NCBI GenBank assembly: GCA_016787045.1
Contig: JAEUVA010000002.1
Location: forward strand, 124,001-188,000
Length of the DNA: 64,000 bases
Source of the DNA: Chitinophagales bacterium
GTDB taxonomy: Bacteria > Bacteroidota > Bacteroidia > Chitinophagales > LD1
Reading direction: 5' to 3'
The translations under genes were made by a program, and so were the position numbers. The number at the start of each line of letters is the position of its first letter. The first letter of the stretch is position 1. Below are positions 8,358 to 16,073 of this stretch, in pieces. The notes beneath the pieces were generated by a model. It saw nothing but the letters and a program-made list of their open reading frames with translations, searched no databases and was not told the origin of the DNA.

Positions 8358-9707
8358 TTAGTAGGCAATAATCTTCGCCTTTTTTGTTTTGCGTAAGTGG
8401 TTGCGGATTATTTTTTGGGTGTCAAAATCATCTTCGGCAGGTTTTATGATTTCGCGGAGGTTTTCGGGGGTCGCGGGAGTTAGCTCGGGGTCAAAGTAGC
8501 CAAACCCTTTGTATTGATTAGCTTCAATCATTACAGCACTTAAACTTTCGGGGTGTATGCCTTCGGCTATAATAAAAAAGTTGGGTTGCCGGTACAGGTA
8601 TCGGCCAATGGCTTTTTCTACCACCCGGTTGTAGTTGCGCAGGGTTTTTATTTCGGGTGCAGTGCCGGCTTCAAGCAGTTTTGCTCTAACGGCATACCAG
8701 CTGTGCAGCCCGCCTTCTTTGTTTATTTTGGCCAGTACTTTGTTGGCGGTGGGCTTTGAGCCAAACCGCAGCACTATATCGCCAGCGGGTTCATGAATAT
8801 CGTGTACTTTGAGTTGTGCAAACCCTTGTTCATCGTATTGTAAAAATATGGCGTGGGTGGTAGGCAGAATTTTAATTTTTTTATTGAACTCCGGTTGGTG
8901 TTGCCGGGCATCGCGGTGGGCTATAAGCTTGGCTACTAACTCATTGCCCGATAGTTCGTAATCAATGTTGCGGATAAGCTCAAACAAGCGTGTTTTTTCG
9001 GGTGCGGTAGATACGGGAGCGCTAAAGTAGTTGATCACCTTTTTGCGAATATTCTTAACGCCTTCTAAGTACAAAATGCGCCCTACTTCGTCTTTGTAAT
9101 AAAATACGCCTGCATCTTCGGGTAGTTTTTCAATTTCTGCCTTGCTGAGGTAAGGGGGCAGTAAATCTATATCTATACCGTGGTTGAGTTCTATTTCTAT
9201 GTACTTGGCGGCAGTGTTTTTGGTGAGTACAATTTCCAAGAGTTTTGCCGTGGCTTCGGCATCGCCCAGGGCGCGGTGGCGGTTTTCTATTTGTATGCCC
9301 AAGCTATCGCAGATGTTGCCTAAACTGTACGAGTTAAACCCCGGAATGGTTTTGCGGGCAAGGTTTACGGTATCCAACTGTTTGCGGTTAAAATCAATAC
9401 CCAGCCGTTTGAACTCTTGGCGCAGCATGCCAAAGTCAAACTTTACATTATGCGCTACAAAAATGTTTTCGTGGGTTAGCTCAAGTATTTTTTGGTGGAT
9501 GTCTTGAAAAGTAGGCGACTTTTTGACCATTTCATCAGTAATGCCGGTCAGTTTGGTCACGTAAGGGTCTATGGGGCGCTTAGGGTTGAGGAGCGTACTA
9601 TAGCTCTCAACGGTGCGCTGGCCATCGTGCACAATTACTGCAATTTCTATTACTCTGTCGGTGGCGGGGCTGCCTCCGGTGGTTTCTACATCTATGATGG
9701 CATACAT
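8358..9707 (-). CDS. DnaQ-like exonuclease with UvrC-type GIY-YIG domain
   Basis: This 449-residue protein has an N-terminal DEDDh 3'-5' exonuclease domain: DVETTGG at residues 6-12, HNVKFDFGML and the HRALGDAEAT block. A GIY-YIG-like domain follows from about residue 195 (GVFYYKDE, then ILYLEG), resembling UvrC and Cho but with the usual tyrosine/glycine pattern eroded. The architecture is common in Bacteroidota, usually annotated as a DNA polymerase III epsilon-like exonuclease; its role in repair is inferred, not shown. The HAD phosphatase gene follows 9 bp later on the same strand. Its upstream side faces the repeat island. Confidence 0.85.
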   Translation of the reverse strand: MYAIIDVETTGGSPATDRVIEIAVIVHDGQRTVESYSTLLNPKRPIDPYVTKLTGITDEMVKKSPTFQDIHQKILELTHENIFVAHNVKFDFGMLRQEFKRLGIDFNRKQLDTVNLARKTIPGFNSYSLGNICDSLGIQIENRHRALGDAEATAKLLEIVLTKNTAAKYIEIELNHGIDIDLLPPYLSKAEIEKLPEDAGVFYYKDEVGRILYLEGVKNIRKKVINYFSAPVSTAPEKTRLFELIRNIDYELSGNELVAKLIAHRDARQHQPEFNKKIKILPTTHAIFLQYDEQGFAQLKVHDIHEPAGDIVLRFGSKPTANKVLAKINKEGGLHSWYAVRAKLLEAGTAPEIKTLRNYNRVVEKAIGRYLYRQPNFFIIAEGIHPESLSAVMIEANQYKGFGYFDPELTPATPENLREIIKPAEDDFDTQKIIRNHLRKTKKAKIIAY

Positions 9708-9792
9708 GGCGCGTGAAAATAGTTTTTTGGAGCATTTGTAAGATAGAAACGTGTTAGCTGTTTTGAATAGCCGCTATGCGCTTTGGATTGGC

Positions 9793-10129
9793 TCTGCCGC
9801 GAGCTAGTTTGGAGCACCCGCGAATGATTTTGGAGGAGTGGCGAAGGAGACCTGAGAAGGCGCGAGTTAAAAGGGAGTGCCCGCGTGTGACTTTGGCGCA
9901 CCAGCGAACGAATGCTGAGCGTGCGCGAATGAATTTGGCGCACCCGCGAGCAATTGCCGAGTGTGCGCGAAGGAGTTTGGCGCACCCGCGAAGGAGGAAA
10001 CTGTGTGCGCGAAGGAGTTTGGAGGAAGCGCGAAGGAATTTGGAGCGTTGGCGAACGAGGGTGTGTGTACCCGCGAGTGGACAGGGAATTGGCGCGAATG
10101 ATGGGGGAGTACCCGCGAGTGGGGGTTTT
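9793..10129. repeat. Degenerate 21-bp tandem repeat array, about 16 units
   Basis: A GCGA core (once GCGT) recurs at 9799, 9820, 9841, 9862, 9883, 9904, 9925, 9946, 9967, 9988, 10009, 10030, 10051, 10073, 10094 and 10115. All steps are exactly 21 bp except one of 22. The better-kept units read roughly GCGAAGGAGTTTGG. From 9904 to about 10010 the six bases before the core alternate between a CACCC type and a GTGTGC type, giving a 42-bp higher-order period. There are no spacers unlike each other, so this is not a CRISPR array. Confidence 0.9.
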
Positions 10130-10280
10130 GGGTGTAAATGTTGCTCTTTTAACAAAAAAGGGTGTCAAAAGGGAGTGTAAAATAAACTGTGTGAGAGTGT
10201 ATAAGATTTTTTGTAAGTAGGGGTTGCCTGACCCCGTTTGCGGAGCATAAATGGGTCGTGTAACGCGGTTGGGCGACCGC

Positions 10281-10470
10281 TAAAAACTTGGGTTGCGCTC
10301 CCTAAGCATAGTAAGCGGTACCCAAAAACTTGGGTTGCGCTCCCTAAGCATAGTAAGCGGTACCCAAAAACTTGGGGTGCACTCGCAGAGTTCTGGAAGT
10401 GGTACCCATAAACTTGGGGTGCGCTCGTAGAGTTCTGTAAGTGGTACCCAAAAACTTGGGGTGCCGTACC
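10281..10470. repeat. 42-bp tandem repeat array with a hairpin in each unit
   Basis: The sequence AAACTTGGG recurs with its ACTTGG at 10286, 10328, 10370, 10412 and 10454, exactly 42 bp apart. At the unit junctions ACCCAA-AAAC-TTGGGT makes a 6-bp stem with a 4-nt loop; later units keep a shorter stem. Units 1 and 2 are nearly identical and units 3 to 5 form a second, diverged type. It lies about 150 bp from the 21-bp array and has twice its period. Confidence 0.9.
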
Positions 10471-10613
10471 GAGGTGTAGATTTTTTGCCTTTGTTGGTCT
10501 TCTCCGTTGCGTAACGGAACGCGAGCCAAGCCGTTGTTGGGTGTTTTCACCAACAACAGATGGGTGGGTAAATGGCGTGTTACTTGCACAAAACATGGGT
10601 AATGTTGTATTTA

Positions 10614-10740
10614 TTATTGCTTGACCACTCTGCCTGTGGCTATGGTTGTTTCTCCGCGTTTGATGGTGGCTTGGTACAAGCCAATATGCCAAAGGTAGCA
10701 ATGTTTTGGGGCTATGTGCAGATGGTATGGTGGTAGTCGA
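10614..10740 (-). pseudogene. Possible fragment of a T9SS-secreted protein gene (C-terminal tail)
   Basis: Reading the minus strand toward a TAA at 10614-10616, one frame gives a tail ending IGLYQATIKRGETTIATG followed by RVVKQ. Its spacing of GLYQA, a strand, and a basic final strand is that of the last two beta strands of a T9SS type A sorting domain. No start codon or signal peptide precedes it, and the frame upstream looks random. It could be a gene remnant or part of a dispersed repeat unit. The call rests on a short match only. Confidence 0.4.
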
Positions 10741-10808
10741 AAACAAATACTAGCAATACCGGTGTATAAGTGATGTGCAAACACAGTTTCTCGTTTTGGC
10801 TATTCTTC

Positions 10809-10816
10809 TATATTTG
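10809..10816 (+). promoter_or_regulatory. -7 promoter element of secDF
   Basis: TATATTTG matches the Bacteroidota -7 consensus TAnnTTTG and lies 33 bp before the secDF start codon. A TTTC 18 bp upstream is a poor -33 candidate. Confidence 0.5.
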
Positions 10817-10849
10817 CCGCCTCATTTTTAAAACCTTATACAAAAAATC

Positions 10850-13800
10850 ATGCAGAATTTAAAGGGAATAATCAAAACATTCGCCATTTTGTTAGTGGTG
10901 ATTGGCTTGATTCAGATTTCGTTCACGTTTTTGGCGCGTGTAGTAGAGGGCAGAGCAGATAAGTACGCTGCTGCCAATGTGAACACCACAGCCCCAGCCG
11001 GTTTGAGTGGTGCTGCGCTTATTCAATATACCGATTCGGTAGAGCAGGTTTCTAAAAACTACCGCAGAAACTTTTTAGATTCTGTAGCCGGAAAACCGGT
11101 TTTTGACATTCCCGGACTACGGTTTTTAGACTATCGTTTTTGCCGCGATAACTCCCTCAAATTAGGTCTTGACCTTAAGGGAGGTATGAGTTTGGTATTG
11201 GAGATAAATGAAGATGAGTTGTTGCGCAATTTGGCCCAAAACAATCGCAGCGAGTTATTCAACAAAGCGGTGGAAAATGCTAAGAAAGCACAAGCTACTG
11301 ATGTGGGTACCGACTTTTTGACCCTGTTTCAAAAGGAGTTTGAATTGCTTGACCCAAAGGCCAAACTGGCAGCCATATTTGCTACCGTAGAGGCCTATTC
11401 GGGCAAAATCAACTTTAACTCTACCAATGCAGAAGTAATAGCTGTGGTGCGCCAAGATATGGATGCGGCCATCAGCAATACTTTTCAGGTATTAAAGAAG
11501 CGTATTGACCAGTTTGGTGTTGCTGCGCCTAACATTTCGCTGCAAAAAAGCACCGGGCGTATTATTCTTGAATTGCCGGGTGTAGAAGACCCATCGCGTG
11601 TGCGCAAACTCTTGCAGCAAACCGCACAGTTAGAGTTTTGGAATACGTACGATAACCGCGAGTTGTGGGGCTATATTAACCAGGCATACGAGGCGGCTAA
11701 GCTGCTGAACAAAGAGAAAAAAGAAGAAGTTCAAACAACTGACTCTTCTACTTTAGCCACCACGGTTGATACATCTGCCAATGATTTGCTTGCCGGACTG
11801 GGTGATTCTACCACCGTAAAAAGCGATTCGGCTAAAAAAGCAGAAGATGAAATAAGCCCGCTGGTGCGTGTGCTACAGCCATTGTACTATCAAGAAAACG
11901 GCCAACCAGCCGAAGGTCCGGCTATAGGTGTGGCTTTGGGCAGAGATACTGCTGAGGTAAACCGCTTGTTTGCTAACCCGGCTATCAAAAATATTTTCCC
12001 GAACAATGCCCGTTTCTTGTGGGCCATGAACCCTACAGATGGCGCACAGCCGGCCTATTACCTGTATGCTATTGCCGTTAATCCATCAACCCCTGATGCT
12101 CCGCTAACCGGTGCTGTAATTAAAGATGCCTACTCTGAGTTTGACCCTATGAAGGGTTCATTTGCCGTAAACCTATCTATGAACAACGTAGGCGCTACCA
12201 AATGGGAGGCACTGACCGATGAGGCCGTAAGAGCAAAATTGCCCAATGGTACAGATTTTAAGCGAAGCATAGCTATAGTGTTGGATAACCGCGTGCTGTC
12301 TGCTCCGGTAGTACAAGAAAAAATTTCGGGAGGCCGCTCCAGCATTTCAGGCCAAAAATCGCAAGATGAGGCCATGGACTTAGCCAACATTTTGAAAAGC
12401 GGTAAGTTGGAAGCCCGCACGGTGGTGATTGAAGAGCAGATTGTAGGACCATCATTAGGCGAAGAGTCTATACGTGCCGGTTTGCTATCACTCGTAGTAG
12501 GTTTCTTGTTGGTGTTTTTGTTTATGGTGGCGTACTACAGCACATCGGGCATTATCGCCAATGCAGCCATGTTGCTCAACGTATTTATACTGGTAGCTGC
12601 ACTTATCTCTTTTGGCGCTGCGTTTACCCTTCCGGCTATGGCGGGTATTTTGCTAACGTTAGCAATGGCAGTAGATGCCAACGTAATTATTAACGAGCGT
12701 ATTCGGGAGGAGATTAAGCGTGGCAAAGGGGTTCGTTTGGCGGTAGATGAGGGGTACCAGCACTCTTATAGCGCGATTATTGACGGTAACTTAACCACCA
12801 TGGTGGTAAGTATTGTACTGATGGTGTTTGGCCTTGGCCCTATTTATGGCTTTGGTTTCACCCTCTTTGCCGGTATCCTTACTTCGCTCTTTACTGCGGT
12901 ATTGGTTTCTCGTTTGTTCTTTAACTGGGCTTTTGACCGTGGGTATAACCTCACTTTTGGCAATTCGTTTACCATGAATTTGTTTAAGGGCTATAACATT
13001 GATTTTTACTCTAAGCGCAAGATTACCTACGCTATATCAGCAGTTATGATGATAGCGTCTATTGCTTCTATGGTGATTTTTGGTTTTGACTTAGGTGTAG
13101 ATTTTAAAGGGGGCAGAAGCTATGTAATACAGTTTGATAAGCCGGTAACTACTACGCAAATAGCCGGGCTTTTGGAAAAAGAATTAGAAGGTGCTCCGCA
13201 AGTAAAAACATACGGTAGCAATAATCAGGTTTCTATTACAACTGATTATTTGATTGATGCAGTGGGTGTGAATGCCGATAGCATTATTGAGCAAAAAGTG
13301 TATGAAAAAGTGAAAGGTGTTTACGATACCCCACCTTCGTTTGATGCTTTCCGTGCCAAAAACGTAAAAAGCTCTATCAAAATAGAAGCGGCTATAGCCG
13401 ATGATATTCGTAGCAGTTCATGGAAAGCCATTCTGTTCGGTTTGTTAGGCGTATTCGTTTACATTTTTGCTCGTTTCCGCAAGCTGGAGTTTGCAGCGGG
13501 TTCTATTGTGGCACTGGCCCATGACCCGATAATTGTGTTGGGAGTTTTCTCTTTGTTCAAGGGCATTATGCCATTCTCTTTAGAGATAGACCAAAACATT
13601 ATTGCCGCAGTATTGACCTTGATTGGTTACTCTGTAAACGATACAGTGGTGGTATTTGACCGTATTCGTGAGTACATGAACCTTTACCCCGCCCATAGCA
13701 TTGAGAAAAACGTAAACGATTCTATTAACTCTACTTTGAGCCGCACTATTATGACCGTGTTTACGGTAATGATAGTATCGGTTATTCTCTTCTTGTTTGG

Positions 13801-13921
13801 CGGAGCTACCCTGCGTGGTTTCTCTTTTGCCTTGATAGTAGGTTTGATAGTAGGTACTTACTCTTCTATTTTTGTGGCATCGCCTATTATGGTGGATATT
13901 GCCAAGAGGAAGAAAAAATAG
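10850..13921 (+). CDS. secDF: Protein translocase subunit SecDF (SecD-SecF fusion)
   Basis: This 1023-residue inner-membrane protein joins SecD and SecF in one chain, as is usual in Bacteroidota. It uses the proton-motive force to help the SecYEG channel pull proteins across the membrane. The SecD part has the conserved LGLDLKGGMSL motif near residue 104, a large periplasmic domain and six membrane segments ending near residue 700. The SecF part starts with a membrane segment followed by LGVDFKGG and has the remaining membrane segments. A low-complexity acidic/serine insert lies near residues 285-340 in the periplasmic part. It has its own promoter-like element and a terminator (13943-13971). 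Confidence 0.95.
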   Translation: MQNLKGIIKTFAILLVVIGLIQISFTFLARVVEGRADKYAAANVNTTAPAGLSGAALIQYTDSVEQVSKNYRRNFLDSVAGKPVFDIPGLRFLDYRFCRDNSLKLGLDLKGGMSLVLEINEDELLRNLAQNNRSELFNKAVENAKKAQATDVGTDFLTLFQKEFELLDPKAKLAAIFATVEAYSGKINFNSTNAEVIAVVRQDMDAAISNTFQVLKKRIDQFGVAAPNISLQKSTGRIILELPGVEDPSRVRKLLQQTAQLEFWNTYDNRELWGYINQAYEAAKLLNKEKKEEVQTTDSSTLATTVDTSANDLLAGLGDSTTVKSDSAKKAEDEISPLVRVLQPLYYQENGQPAEGPAIGVALGRDTAEVNRLFANPAIKNIFPNNARFLWAMNPTDGAQPAYYLYAIAVNPSTPDAPLTGAVIKDAYSEFDPMKGSFAVNLSMNNVGATKWEALTDEAVRAKLPNGTDFKRSIAIVLDNRVLSAPVVQEKISGGRSSISGQKSQDEAMDLANILKSGKLEARTVVIEEQIVGPSLGEESIRAGLLSLVVGFLLVFLFMVAYYSTSGIIANAAMLLNVFILVAALISFGAAFTLPAMAGILLTLAMAVDANVIINERIREEIKRGKGVRLAVDEGYQHSYSAIIDGNLTTMVVSIVLMVFGLGPIYGFGFTLFAGILTSLFTAVLVSRLFFNWAFDRGYNLTFGNSFTMNLFKGYNIDFYSKRKITYAISAVMMIASIASMVIFGFDLGVDFKGGRSYVIQFDKPVTTTQIAGLLEKELEGAPQVKTYGSNNQVSITTDYLIDAVGVNADSIIEQKVYEKVKGVYDTPPSFDAFRAKNVKSSIKIEAAIADDIRSSSWKAILFGLLGVFVYIFARFRKLEFAAGSIVALAHDPIIVLGVFSLFKGIMPFSLEIDQNIIAAVLTLIGYSVNDTVVVFDRIREYMNLYPAHSIEKNVNDSINSTLSRTIMTVFTVMIVSVILFLFGGATLRGFSFALIVGLIVGTYSSIFVASPIMVDIAKRKKK

Positions 13922-13942
13922 TTGACGTGAATTTAATAAGTG

Positions 13943-13971
13943 AAAGGGCGCTCAAAAGGCGCCTTTTCTTT
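13943..13971 (+). terminator. Rho-independent terminator after secDF
   Basis: AAAGGGCGC and GCGCCTTTT can form a 9-bp stem (one G-T pair) around a 6-7 nt loop, followed by CTTTTT. It lies 22 bp past the secDF stop and shows that the upstream in-frame ATG at 13940 is not the start of the next gene. Confidence 0.75.
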
Positions 13972-13995
13972 TTATACAATCATCAATCACAACAC

Positions 13996-14003
13996 TATAT
14001 TTG
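13996..14003 (+). promoter_or_regulatory. -7 promoter element of the DUF3467 gene
   Basis: TATATTTG fits TAnnTTTG and lies 17 bp before the ATG at 14021, directly after the secDF terminator. No clear -33 element is seen. Confidence 0.45.
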
Positions 14004-14020
14004 CCGCTCAATTGAAAACA

Positions 14021-14329
14021 ATGGAACAAGACCCAAATCAGAATCAAATTAATATTGAATTGCCGGAAGATATTGCCGAAGGTACTTACTCTAACCTTGC
14101 TATTATCTCTCACTCACCGCAAGAGTTTGTGGTGGACTTTGTACGTATATTGCCCGGTGTGCCTAAGGCAAAAGTGAAGTCGCGCGTGTTGCTTACTCCC
14201 GAGCATGCCAAGCGCTTAATGAAAGCTCTTGCAGATAATGTGAAAAAGTACGAAGCACAGTTTGGCCCCATACAGGATAAGGAGTTTCCGGCCATGCCCA
14301 TGAATTTTGGCCCCACTGCACAGGCATAG
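14021..14329 (+). CDS. DUF3467 family protein
   Basis: The 102-residue product (MEQDPNQNQINIELPE...) matches the DUF3467 family: a short acidic lead, a beta strand AEGTYSNLAIISHSP, a FVVDFVRILPG block and the SRVLLTPEHAKRL helix. The family is widespread in Bacteroidota and its function is unknown. The ATG at 14021 was chosen because the longer frame from 13940 would read through the secDF terminator and because a -7 element stands just ahead of 14021. A PspC-like gene follows 65 bp later. Confidence 0.85.
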   Translation: MEQDPNQNQINIELPEDIAEGTYSNLAIISHSPQEFVVDFVRILPGVPKAKVKSRVLLTPEHAKRLMKALADNVKKYEAQFGPIQDKEFPAMPMNFGPTAQA

Positions 14330-14394
14330 TACAATCTGTTTTGAAAATTCAAAACACCCGTTTACCTTCGGCTACTGACGAAACGTAAACACCT

Positions 14395-14616
14395 ATGATA
14401 GATACCTTCAAATTTTTGGTTGAGCAAAATGTATATGGGGTTTGTGAGCGGATTGGTGAACGCCTCCAAATGCCGGCAAAAGATATCCGGCTGTTTTTTA
14501 TTTACGCCAGTTGCATGACTATTGGCTCTCCTGTAATTATCTATATGATTCTTGCCTTTTGGGTAAAAATGAAAGACTATGTGCGTGGTAAGCGCACCCC
14601 CATTTGGGATTTTTAG
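14395..14616 (+). CDS. Small PspC-domain membrane protein
   Basis: This 73-residue protein has the PspC pattern: a short amphipathic lead (VYGVCERIGERLQMPAKDIRLFF) and one hydrophobic helix (about residues 36-55) followed by basic residues. PspC proteins sit in the inner membrane and in enterobacteria take part in the phage-shock stress response. Here it stands without pspA or pspF, so a stress role is only a family-based guess. It is convergent with the NTF2-like gene, 6 bp apart. Confidence 0.7.
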   Translation: MIDTFKFLVEQNVYGVCERIGERLQMPAKDIRLFFIYASCMTIGSPVIIYMILAFWVKMKDYVRGKRTPIWDF

Positions 14617-14622
14617 TTTTAC

Positions 14623-15051
14623 CTAATTGGGTTTGGTAAACATAAGGTAGGTAGTCAATTTACTGATTTTGCCTTCTCTGAATTCAAACACATCGCAAAA
14701 CACAGCATCTAATTTACTGCCATCTTTCATTTTGGCGTGTACTTCGCCCTCTGCTATTACTACGTTAGCTTCTTCGGTCATTCTGCTGATGGTAATACTC
14801 GGGTGGCCATCGGCATTGGGGTTTTCTATTTCTTTATCAAACTGCTCAATGCCTTTGTGCGAAAAGAAACCCGGCATTACCCACTCCACATCATCGGTAA
14901 GGCAGGAGAGGATTGTTTGATGGTCGGTGCTCCGGAATCCATCCATATATTTTTCAACTACTTGTTTTTGGTGACTCATTTTGTAGGATTGACAATTTGA
15001 AAAGAGCAGAAGTGCCACTAATGCAGCCAGTATTGTTGTGCGCAAAGGCAT
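14623..15051 (-). CDS. NTF2/SnoaL-like lipoprotein
   Basis: The 142-residue product starts with a hydrophobic signal ending in LLLFSNC, so Cys20 may be lipidated. The mature part has the NTF2-like pattern: VEKYMDGFRSTDHQTILSCL, then DDVEWVMPG and a final run of beta strands ending TTYLMF. Such alpha+beta cone folds bind small ligands or act as isomerases; the substrate here is unknown. An internal start (MSHQKQ) would give a cytoplasmic form, but the good lipobox favours the long form. It follows the membrane protein gene at 15056 with a 4-bp gap. Confidence 0.75.
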   Translation of the reverse strand: MPLRTTILAALVALLLFSNCQSYKMSHQKQVVEKYMDGFRSTDHQTILSCLTDDVEWVMPGFFSHKGIEQFDKEIENPNADGHPSITISRMTEEANVVIAEGEVHAKMKDGSKLDAVFCDVFEFREGKISKLTTYLMFTKPN

Positions 15052-15055
15052 GAAT

Positions 15056-15436
15056 CTATTTTGTTTTGTTTTGCAATAGAAGTGTGGTCTCTAAAATGGT
15101 ATAGCAGACGTAATACACTAAAAAATGCAAGATAACCGCTCGTGGCTCATCGTATTTGACTACAAGAAATGCCGCCACAATGAGAATGTACACCAATAGT
15201 TTTAGCGCCATAGTGCCCATGAACGCACGGATAAAAACATTGGGCTTGCCTTGCGATGAACGAAGTAAAATCAAGTGCGAAACAAACACTACACCACTAA
15301 CAAGTGTTAGCAACAGTAAGCCACTGCGCAACTGAAACAATGGCGGCAAAGCGGGCACGGCAAACAGATTGAGCGCTATAAGCAAAGTAGTAACAACAAC
15401 AAATACTATGGCAAATCTTAGAAACTCTTTACTCAT
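15056..15436 (-). CDS. Small integral membrane protein, four helices
   Basis: This 126-residue protein has four predicted membrane helices (about residues 7-27, 38-59, 71-93 and 100-119) and short, partly basic loops. Size and helix number recall AtpI-like proteins, but no ATP synthase genes are near and no diagnostic motif is seen. Its start overlaps the stop of the lipoprotein gene at 15436 by one base, so the two are translationally coupled. I do not recognise the family. Confidence 0.65.
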   Translation of the reverse strand: MSKEFLRFAIVFVVVTTLLIALNLFAVPALPPLFQLRSGLLLLTLVSGVVFVSHLILLRSSQGKPNVFIRAFMGTMALKLLVYILIVAAFLVVKYDEPRAVILHFLVYYVCYTILETTLLLQNKTK

Positions 15437-15942
15437 TACAGTTCTTTAAAAGACTCTAATATTCGGTCTATTTCGCTCTTAAACTTTAGTTTGCGCTCAT
15501 CGCCACGTGTCCAAACGCTTAAATGATACAACCCTTTAGCTGTTTCTAAATACACTTCACTAAAGTAAATGCTTTCATCTGTCATTTTTCCCCAGATTTC
15601 TAACCGCACACCGTTTGCGCCATTGTAATTTACTTCGGTAGAGTCTGTAACTAATGGGTTGCTTAATGTACTTTTTAGTTGGGGGATATTTTTTTTCATC
15701 ATCCCTTCAAAACCCAAGCTATCTGTTTTGGGTTCAGCAAAGCCAATGGCATAAAAATTTCTAAAGCGGTTGGCGTATTGAAACTGTGCACCCGGTGCCA
15801 GATTATCTTCTTTTTTTAACCACGATGGTATGCTCAACGTAAATTTGTTATCGGCATTTACAGTTTCGTAGGTATCGGCATACTTGCAGGAGTGGAGTAG
15901 TGCAAACAAAACTGCCAGTATTGAAATTCGGATGTGGTTCAT
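15436..15942 (-). CDS. Predicted lipoprotein, 168 aa, PsbP-like
   Basis: The signal sequence ends in FALLHSC, so Cys19 is the likely lipid anchor. The body opens with NADNKFTLSIPSWLKK, the same kind of strand as in the lipoprotein at 1940-2587, and ends in a helix (KFKSEIDRILESFKEL). This fits a small PsbP-like fold. No catalytic motif is seen. It starts a three-gene minus-strand run (15942 to 14623) with one overlap and one 4-bp gap. Function unknown. Confidence 0.75.
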   Translation of the reverse strand: MNHIRISILAVLFALLHSCKYADTYETVNADNKFTLSIPSWLKKEDNLAPGAQFQYANRFRNFYAIGFAEPKTDSLGFEGMMKKNIPQLKSTLSNPLVTDSTEVNYNGANGVRLEIWGKMTDESIYFSEVYLETAKGLYHLSVWTRGDERKLKFKSEIDRILESFKEL

Positions 15943-16073
15943 ATTTACTTATGGTGCGAAAATAAACGGTTAATGCATTGGTAAGTTGTAAAGGTTTGCT
16001 TGTTAGTAATTCGGTAGCGCAAAAGTAGAGTTGGGTTTCGGGGAGCATTATTTTCACCGCAAACAACTTTAAG

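Larger units (their letters stand above)
9708..10849. other. Gene-poor repeat island, 1.1 kb
   Basis: Between the divergent exonuclease and secDF genes lies the longest stretch without a convincing gene. It holds a 21-bp tandem array (9793-10129), a 42-bp hairpin array (10281-10470), further inverted repeats (GGGGT/ACCCC at 10220-10235, GCGGT/ACCGC at 10265-10280, TCCGTT/AACGGA at 10503-10518, GTTGTTGG/CCAACAAC near 10533-10557) and a possible remnant of a T9SS gene tail (10614-10740). Long open frames on both strands follow from repeat periods divisible by three. Confidence 0.8.

Noticed and set aside
9776-10180. 134-aa frame on the plus strand and a 133-aa frame on the minus strand in the 21-bp array
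   Set aside because: The heptad-like residues come from the 21-bp period, both strands are equally open, and no start signal or family match is seen.
9793-10470. CRISPR array
   Set aside because: Periods of 21 and 42 bp leave no room for distinct spacers, and no cas genes are nearby.
10165-10746. 193-aa minus-strand frame with a repeated APQVFGY motif
   Set aside because: The repeat is the 42-bp array read as codons; the frame conflicts with the T9SS-like frame and has no ribosome site or family match.
13940-14020. Upstream start for the DUF3467 gene
   Set aside because: It would read through the secDF terminator; the family starts at the ATG at 14021.
15056-15436. ATP synthase protein I
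   Set aside because: Only helix count is similar; no ATP synthase genes are beside it.
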